A stretch of 64,000 bases of DNA from Rhizoctonia solani (taxonomy: Eukaryota > Basidiomycota > Agaricomycetes > Cantharellales > Ceratobasidiaceae). Below, piece after piece: positions 58,021-64,000 of the stretch (position 1 is its first letter; every line of letters starts with the position of its first letter). The DNA lies in assembly GCF_016906535.1 (NCBI RefSeq), contig NC_057378.1, positions 2,108,001-2,172,000 on the forward strand, given 5' to 3'. The translations under genes and the position numbers were made by a program. The notes beneath the pieces were generated by a model, which searched no databases, had not been told where the DNA came from, and saw nothing but the letters and a program-made list of their open reading frames with translations.

Positions 58021-58307
58021 ATTTACTTGCCAAATATGGCACAGGACCCCTTAGAGTAGAGCAGGAGAGTGGGGAGAGTAGTCAGTAGATTGACAGGAGG
58101 TCAAGTTCTGGTCTGAATGCCCTCTCCCTTCATTATATACATCATACAGAACAAGGGAACTGTAAAGTACAAAGGAGAACAATGGAAGACATACTACAAA
58201 GGTATGGGTAACTAAGAGAACAATAGAACAATGCAACTAAGGACATATGGTAACTAAGTAACCAAAGGACAAAGCTAACAGGCTTAACAAAGGAACCATT
58301 CACATTC
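58021..58307. other. Unassigned, 287 bp
   Basis: It starts with the ATTTA target duplication. Nothing else is recognised. Confidence 0.4.
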
Positions 58308-58621
58308 TGTTGTAGACACACAAATACCAAGGGGATTTTTCTATTTTCTTGGATTTAAACAAAGTTGAACAGACAACATTTTCAATCACGTGACTTTGGC
58401 GCTTTATCATATGCTAAGTGCCAAGCCATGTCCTCCTCTGTGCTTAGTCAGCATATGTAGCCACCTCCACCAATGATGTCATCATGACATGTCAAGTGAC
58501 ACGTATGCATGAGTAAGGCCAACTGCAGAGCAGGGTTCTTATTGGTTATAGTATTGCATATTCTGTATTTGTAATTAGCTACTCTCTGTAATATATAAGG
58601 AGGCCAACCAACCATGGTAAC

Positions 58622-59566
58622 TGTTATGTATCACACAATTTTGCATTCACAGCTCACCATCCACAATAATCTGTATATATCTGACTTTCTGATTTAATGG
58701 CCATTTGACTCCTATTTTCCATTATTCCTGTCATTACTCTATGTAACGCTCATATCGACTGTATGTGTTACATATCGTTCAATAGAGCTCCTTCCGCTCG
58801 TTCTAACGCTGCTGTCACGTGCTCATACGATAAGATCTCATGGAGATATTAGCTTCACAAGATTCTATCTATGTGGCTCAAGTGCCTTACTAATCATTAT
58901 TTATATCTTTACATCTAGCTCATCACATGACTAGCTCTAACTTGGGAAATGAACCTTATTCCTAGCTTAGTTGAGTCATACCTCTCATGAGATTACTAAG
59001 GTTCTCCTTATCTAGTAATTTCTAGTGGCACTGCAAATCCTGCTTATGAGTCATTCTGCTTGCCACCAGAATGACTCACACTAATGACTCACTCTAAGTG
59101 CTCATTGGCTGCCAAGCATTTCTTGATAGACTGAGTCATGTATTTAGATGTTTCTTTTTTTAACTAATTGCAGTTCAACCCAAGAGCAGTCACATTCCAT
59201 CCTAGTCAATCTGTGCCTTCCCACCCTTCACTCTTACCACTCACTGTTACTGTGACTGTCACTCTTGGGTTTGGGCTTGCCCCCCTCAATTGTGTGATAT
59301 TTTGTGCCTCAAGATTTCAAATAACTTAAACTTGTATAAGTGGATCTCCCAAGTACCCATAGTGTGGAAAGGTTGTAGACCTGATACAGAGTTCTTAGGT
59401 TAAGTGAACAGAAGGCAATCATCCTTAAAGAAGGATATATACTAAGTAACCAGTTAGTTCCTGCAACTAGGAGTGAAACTTACATAACTATCTCTGCCAA
59501 AGGGAACCTGAGCCAGTACTCTTGCTCTTACAGAAATACTTACCTCTTTTCCCCCAATTTACAACA
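58622..59566 (+). repeat. Solo LTR-E; target duplication GTAAC
   Basis: 945 bp, TGTTATGTATCACAC...TTTACAACA, inserted in CCATGGTAACACCC; GTAAC at 58617-58621 and 59567-59571. It is the only copy in the window; strand is arbitrary. Confidence 0.88.
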
Positions 59567-59749
59567 GTAACACCCAGGTCAATTACCTCTTGTTGCATCC
59601 TCTCACTGTACAAGCCCTTACAGGCAGTAAGCTACTTAGTCATGCGCCTTAAGTGTTGTTCTCATTGTACTTAGGTAGCTTATCAACACCTTACAGTGTC
59701 TTATTGCTGTAGTATAGTTGGTTGTCAATGTAGGTAGCTTGCTTGTTGC

Positions 59750-60829
59750 TGTTATAGATAGGGAAAAAAGGTAATAAAACCAAATACTCTGAAGAAGAAA
59801 GAAAGAGACCAAAGAGGAGAAAAGACAAATAAGGTATCTGTCTAACTATAAAAGGTAGAAGACTTAGGAGGATAAGTAATAAGAGAAATCTATGCTAGTG
59901 AAATTAGAGTATTAGAGTGGCTAGTTATCTTGCTAGAAGAGTAAGGTAGTTAGTATCAGGGTGATCCCTACCAATTACTGTTCAGCAGGCAACGCAAGGT
60001 ACAAGCAAAGTATAAAACCTGAATGTCTGTCTCTGGAACTCACTGTAATTTAATTGAGAATTATGGAAAATTATTTCCTTGTCTCCAACAATAGACAAGG
60101 GGGTAAAGGTGTTGTGGAAGCACCAAACACTTAGCAGACAGCTAGGAAGTCTTGGCAGGGTTGCAGTTAAGCTGGTTCTAGGTTCCCTGTATAGGTTGGG
60201 ACCGTCCTAGAGGCTATATGCGCCAAACTTAAGAGCTTTAGGCTGATTTACTATGTATGATACTTAAGAAAATCAATAGAAGTCTTTGAGAGTCACACTA
60301 GGCTGAGAGAGGATGGTAAAAATGAGATGCATTCAAAAGGCCAGTTCAAGGGGCTATTTATACCCTTGGAGGCCTGTGATTACTATACAGTAGGGTAAGA
60401 TACATGACAAGATGAAAAGATGAGATGTTAAGTGAGAGCCTGTCTCATAAAGCCATGCCTTATAAGAGTTAGCCTCCAGTTCTAAGAATATCCTTTCCCT
60501 CACTAAGAAACTCTAGGAAAAGACTGAAACAAGCTGTGCTCTTAGTGAGGCCCAGACCTTCCTCTTAGCTACTTGGGTTAGTAGCTTCTGGAAAGCAGAG
60601 TGCTTTACTTAAGAATAGTCCTTCAGTTAGACTCAAGTTATTAAGTCTTTCCTTAGAGGAACTGTTTCTCCCTTAATACCTTGAGTATTTACATGATTGA
60701 AAATAGTAGAAATAACAGAAAAATTCAAGGAATATTTCTATGTACTTTACAAGTGTCTGTCTAAACTAATTTCAAGGCCAAATCATGTTTGCTTTGCTGT
60801 TCTTTACTATTTTATCCTGTTCCATAACA
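59750..60829 (+). repeat. Solo LTR-F; target duplication GTTGC/ATTGC
   Basis: 1080 bp, TGTTATAGATAGGG...TCCATAACA. Flanks GTTGC (59745-59749) and ATTGC (60830-60834) differ by one transition. Its middle (GATGCATTC...TATTTATACCCT) resembles LTR-C, so it is probably a related family. Confidence 0.85.
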
Positions 60830-60909
60830 ATTGCCTTAAGCAACTTTTACTTAGATTCACCTGGCTGCAAGCGCCCACCTCCTCAATGTCCTTACAGACG
60901 TCTAGGACA

Positions 60910-61411
60910 CTAGGTAATCAACCTTACGTTGGTTGCAAACCATTTTGTACCCAACCCTACTAAGCATCAACAAGCAAGAAGAGTACCTGTACTAGCACAA
61001 GCAAAATCACATGATTGGGGCTACCTTGTGGGACAGAATAATCAAAAGTCCCCCACCCCCACATAGTAGCAAATTGCTATAAGGCAGACTACCACTATTG
61101 TCTGCATACCACCAGTCACTGCACCCTTTGTCAGCGGAGTTAATCAGCAGATCCACCTGCTTGCAGAAAGCCCACTCTACATCACGCCCACTCACAGCTG
61201 TTGATTAGTTGTAGGGACTGTCCAATGCTAGGCGGTTGACGCAAACTCTTAGCACCAGTACAATAAAGCGCCCCATAAGTCCTGATATAGGCACACTTGG
61301 CTACATAGCCACCATCATTCCCACTTGCCCATCATTACCTTGCGCACCCCCACTTGCTCCTCCTCACAGGCCTCTTCCCACACCAGCTGCTCCTACCTGC
61401 CAACACATTCC
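60910..61411 (+). other. Element 4 primer site and leader
   Basis: It begins CTAGGTAATCAACCT; the rest is homologous to the element 1 leader. Confidence 0.55.
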
Positions 61412-62760
61412 ATGGCAACCTGTTCCCAGCCACCCTCTCAAGCCCGCTCCCCTGTTGATCAAGGGGACCTGGGACCCTTCCTTCTGTCAGCCACTGCTGT
61501 TGAACTTGGGGAAGTCTCCCTTGAACACATCATCTGTCTCCTCCTTGGCCTCCTTGGCCAAGTCAAACACCTCAAACAGGAAGTCTCCAAAATTAAGGAA
61601 GCAGGGGTTGAGACCTGCACCAACATCAAAAACATATCTCAAACCATTGATGTTGTCAAGGATGTGCTTAAAAGCCTCCAGCTCCACAGGCCTAGGACCC
61701 CAGAAGACACCAAGCCCCTGGTTGTGGAAGCAACGCCATGCCCCTATCAAAAGCTGACCCTATTGGATTGACTAGCCAGGTCTCCTTCTGGCCCAAATCT
61801 TTTAGGGGGCTCCTGGCCTTTGCCCAACCTACCCCTGTCCAAGCAATGCCCCCACAAGTGCCTTCTCCCCTTCCATCTCTGCATCTCCAATCCCCAATTG
61901 GAACCTCTGCCCCTCTCCCACCAGCTCCAGCAGCCCATTATCCTGCTCCAGTCAAGGTTGACCACCCCAATGCCTACACAGGCAAAATAGGGAGCAAAGC
62001 CAAACAATGGTTAACCCAGATGCTGGCCTGGACCTGGTTGAACTCAAGGATGTTCCCCACAGATCAAGAAGTACTGTCATTTCTCTTGATGAACATGAAG
62101 GACTCTGCTGGGGCCTGGGCCCACTCACACCTCAATCAGCTCAGATCACACTGGGCCATCATTAAAATGGTTGAGGGATTTAAACTGGAGTTTTTGGCAG
62201 CATTTGGCAACCCTGATGCCACAAGGGCTGCCAAGCAGAAAATCACAACCCTCACCCAGTCTGGCACATGCGCAGACTATATCACAAAGTTCAGAACCCT
62301 AGCCATGGAACTGGACTGGAACAACTTGGCCCTTTGAGGTCAATTTGTCCGCAGCCTCCATTGGGAGGTCAGCTGCCAGATTGCCATGCGCAAACATTGC
62401 CCCCATACCCTCCTTGAGCTGCAGAATGCAGCACTTGTCATCAACAATGCGCTTTGCAAAGAGCATGCTAGCCATCTGCCAAAGGATAGTAAGCCTAGCA
62501 AGTTGTCCAACCCCACAAGGGGGACAAATACTGGCCAACAGGCCACCAGTTCAAGGAAACTCTCCAACAATCCCAACTATGTGTTGGAAGAGGAACAAAA
62601 TTGCTGCCACACTGCTGGTGCCTGCATCAAGTGCGGCAAAATGGGTCACAAGTTTGCAGAATGCTGCACTGGGTGGAAGGGCACCCCTATCAAGGAAGGA
62701 GCAAAGAAGGAAACCACCAAGATTGGCAAAGAGTCTGGATCCACTTTGGGAAAAGACTAA
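61412..62760 (+). pseudogene. Gag of element 4, frameshift and nonsense
   Basis: It starts at the ATG in CCATGGCAACC. One C is missing in the C-run at about 61741 (element 1 has five), shifting the frame; TGA at 62335-62337 replaces the CGA Arg of element 1. VKVDHPNAYTGKIGSKAKQW and the knuckle CIKCGKMGHKFAEC are kept. The GGGAAAA heptamer is intact (62748-62754). Confidence 0.92.
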
Positions 62761-64000
62761 GGGTACCTGCTGCCACATGCAAGGACCCTAAGGACACTGG
62801 CTCTAATATCAAAATTTGTAATATATTGTCTAGTAAAAATGCACCCCTGTTTACAATTTCTATCAAGCCAGATAAAGCAGAACAACTAGAAGCCCTGATT
62901 GACTCAGGCGCCACTTCCTCATTCCTCAACCCACAAATTGCCAAGGCACTATGCCTACCACTAATAGACCTCCCCTCTCCCCAAACTGTTACAATGCTTG
63001 ATGGGTTGAGTCCCCAGGCTGGTAAAATCTGGAAGAAGGCTAACCTGACCTTCTCCCTTGAAGGCAAACATATGACTGAGACCTTCCTTATATGCAATAC
63101 AGGGTCTCATGCCGCTATCTTGGGGTTGAAATGGTTAGACGCGCATAACCCAGAAATTGATTGGAACCTACATACACTCTCCTTCCCACACATGCCCCCA
63201 GAACATGTGAATATTGCCAAAGAAGAGGAAGCAGACCCCAAGCCACTTGAAGGAGTACCCTCCAAATACCACCAGTATGCTAAGGTGTTTGGAGAGGAAG
63301 AATTCAATAAACTCCCTCCACATAGGCACTACAACATTGGAATTGAGCTGACAGAAGAAGGTCCCCTTAATTTGCCCCTATACAGCATGACCAATGCCAA
63401 ATCCACCACACTTAAGGATTGGCTCAGGGACAAACTTAAGGCAGGGAAAATCCACCCTAGTAAATCATCCATCAGCTCCCCTGTCATGTTTGTACCAAAA
63501 AAGGACAGGTCATGTTGCTTGGTTGTGGACTACTGCTGTCTTAACAACTGTACCAAAAAGAACGTCTATCCCTTACCTTGCCCAGACAACCTAATGGCCC
63601 AACTTTGTGGCGCCAAGGTATTTACCAAACTGGATTTACAATGGGGTTACAAGAACATCCATGTTAAGGAGGGTGACAAATGGAAGACAGCCTTCTGTAC
63701 TAAGTATGGTCTCTACAAGTCTCTGGTCATGACCTTTGGCCTAACCAACACCCCGCTGCATTCCAGCACTTTATGAACAAGTTATTCAAGAACCTACTGG
63801 ATGTATGTGTCATCATTTACCTGGATGACATCCTGGTTTACTCAAAGGATGACGTATCCCACACCCAACATGTTCATGAGGTCCTATGGCGCTTAATGGA
63901 GAATCAACTGTTTTGTAAGGCTTCTAAATGTACCTTCCATGTCACGTCAGTAGAGTACCTAGGGATCATTGTGTCAGACAAAGGTTTCAGCCTGGATAAG
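62754..64000 (+). pseudogene. Pol of element 4, 5' part, frameshifted
   Basis: It is open in the -1 frame through the protease (ALIDSGATSSFLNP) and the start of RT. A base is missing at about 63752 (ACCAACACCCCGCTGC against ACCAACGCCCCCGCCGC), after which RT continues in another frame with IIYLDDILVYS. Many Arg codons have become Cys (CLVVDYCCLNNCTKKN against RLVVDYRRLNNRTKKN). Confidence 0.92.

Larger units (their letters stand above)
58308..60909 (+). repeat. Element 4 5' LTR with two nested solo LTRs
   Basis: LTR-A pieces are 58308-58621, 59572-59749 and 60835-60909, joining to about 567 bp from TGTTGTAGACACAC to GACGTCTAGGACA. The interruptions are solo LTRs E and F. Confidence 0.9.
58308..64000 (+). 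mobile_element. Element 4: LTR-A chromovirus, 5' LTR hit twice, cut by window end
   Basis: The 5' LTR runs 58308-60909 with two solo LTRs inserted. Leader, gag and the first third of pol follow, and the window ends inside RT. Gag and pol carry frameshifts and CpG-type changes. Confidence 0.93.

Overview
This window looks like chromosomal DNA of a filamentous basidiomycete. The host genes are dense with introns of about 50-80 nt with GT-AG ends. They include a glycogen phosphorylase, a secreted LPMO-like protein, tandem MDP-1-type phosphatases and a MYND-finger remnant, and several unnamed genes resemble families I associate with Rhizoctonia/Ceratobasidiaceae. That taxonomic guess comes from family resemblance in memory, not from a search. 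There are no bacterial features and no CRISPR array.

Layout: a gene island (about 17.98-37.5 kb) sits between two retrotransposon blocks. LEFT BLOCK (1-17.74 kb): the 3' part of one Ty3/gypsy chromovirus with its LTR (1-2191); fragments of LTR families I call B, C and D; then two chromoviruses of one family (LTR-A). Element 1 (5375-11834) is inserted inside the 5' LTR of element 2 (4847-5374 plus 11840-17744), leaving the 5-bp duplication ACTTA. Element 2 has open gag and pol frames; element 1 has a single pol nonsense codon. RIGHT BLOCK (38.15-64 kb): a solo LTR-A split by a minus-strand element (38311-45501), an LTR-B copy, two LTR-C copies, element 3 (49992-57053) nested in the second LTR-C, and element 4 (58308 to the window end), whose 5' LTR was hit by two further solo LTRs. 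Exact 5-bp target duplications support most of these nesting events.

Gene island: a gene with duplicated N-terminal modules and a coiled coil (17985-19508), an eight-exon LPMO-like secreted protein on the minus strand (19636-20582), glycogen phosphorylase in 24 exons (22485-26376), two MDP-1-like phosphatase genes (28098-29170 and 30608-31518) flanking a MYND remnant, and a pair of related small-protein genes, one secreted (32783-33538) and one without an obvious signal peptide (34214-35065). A small lysine-tailed minus-strand ORF lies near 37.2-37.5 kb.

How the parts work together: the LTR-A elements show a coherent expression logic. A TATA box lies about 34 nt before a 13-nt stretch complementary to the sequence just after the LTR (Tf1-type self-priming). 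Gag ends at a GGGAAAA slippery heptamer leading to a -1 pol frame, and pol ends in a chromodomain. Two nearly identical 172/173-bp mini-elements, carrying LTR-A-like ends, 5-bp duplications and an internal tRNA-like module without an anticodon arm, look like non-autonomous passengers of this family. They are the best candidate here for something undescribed.
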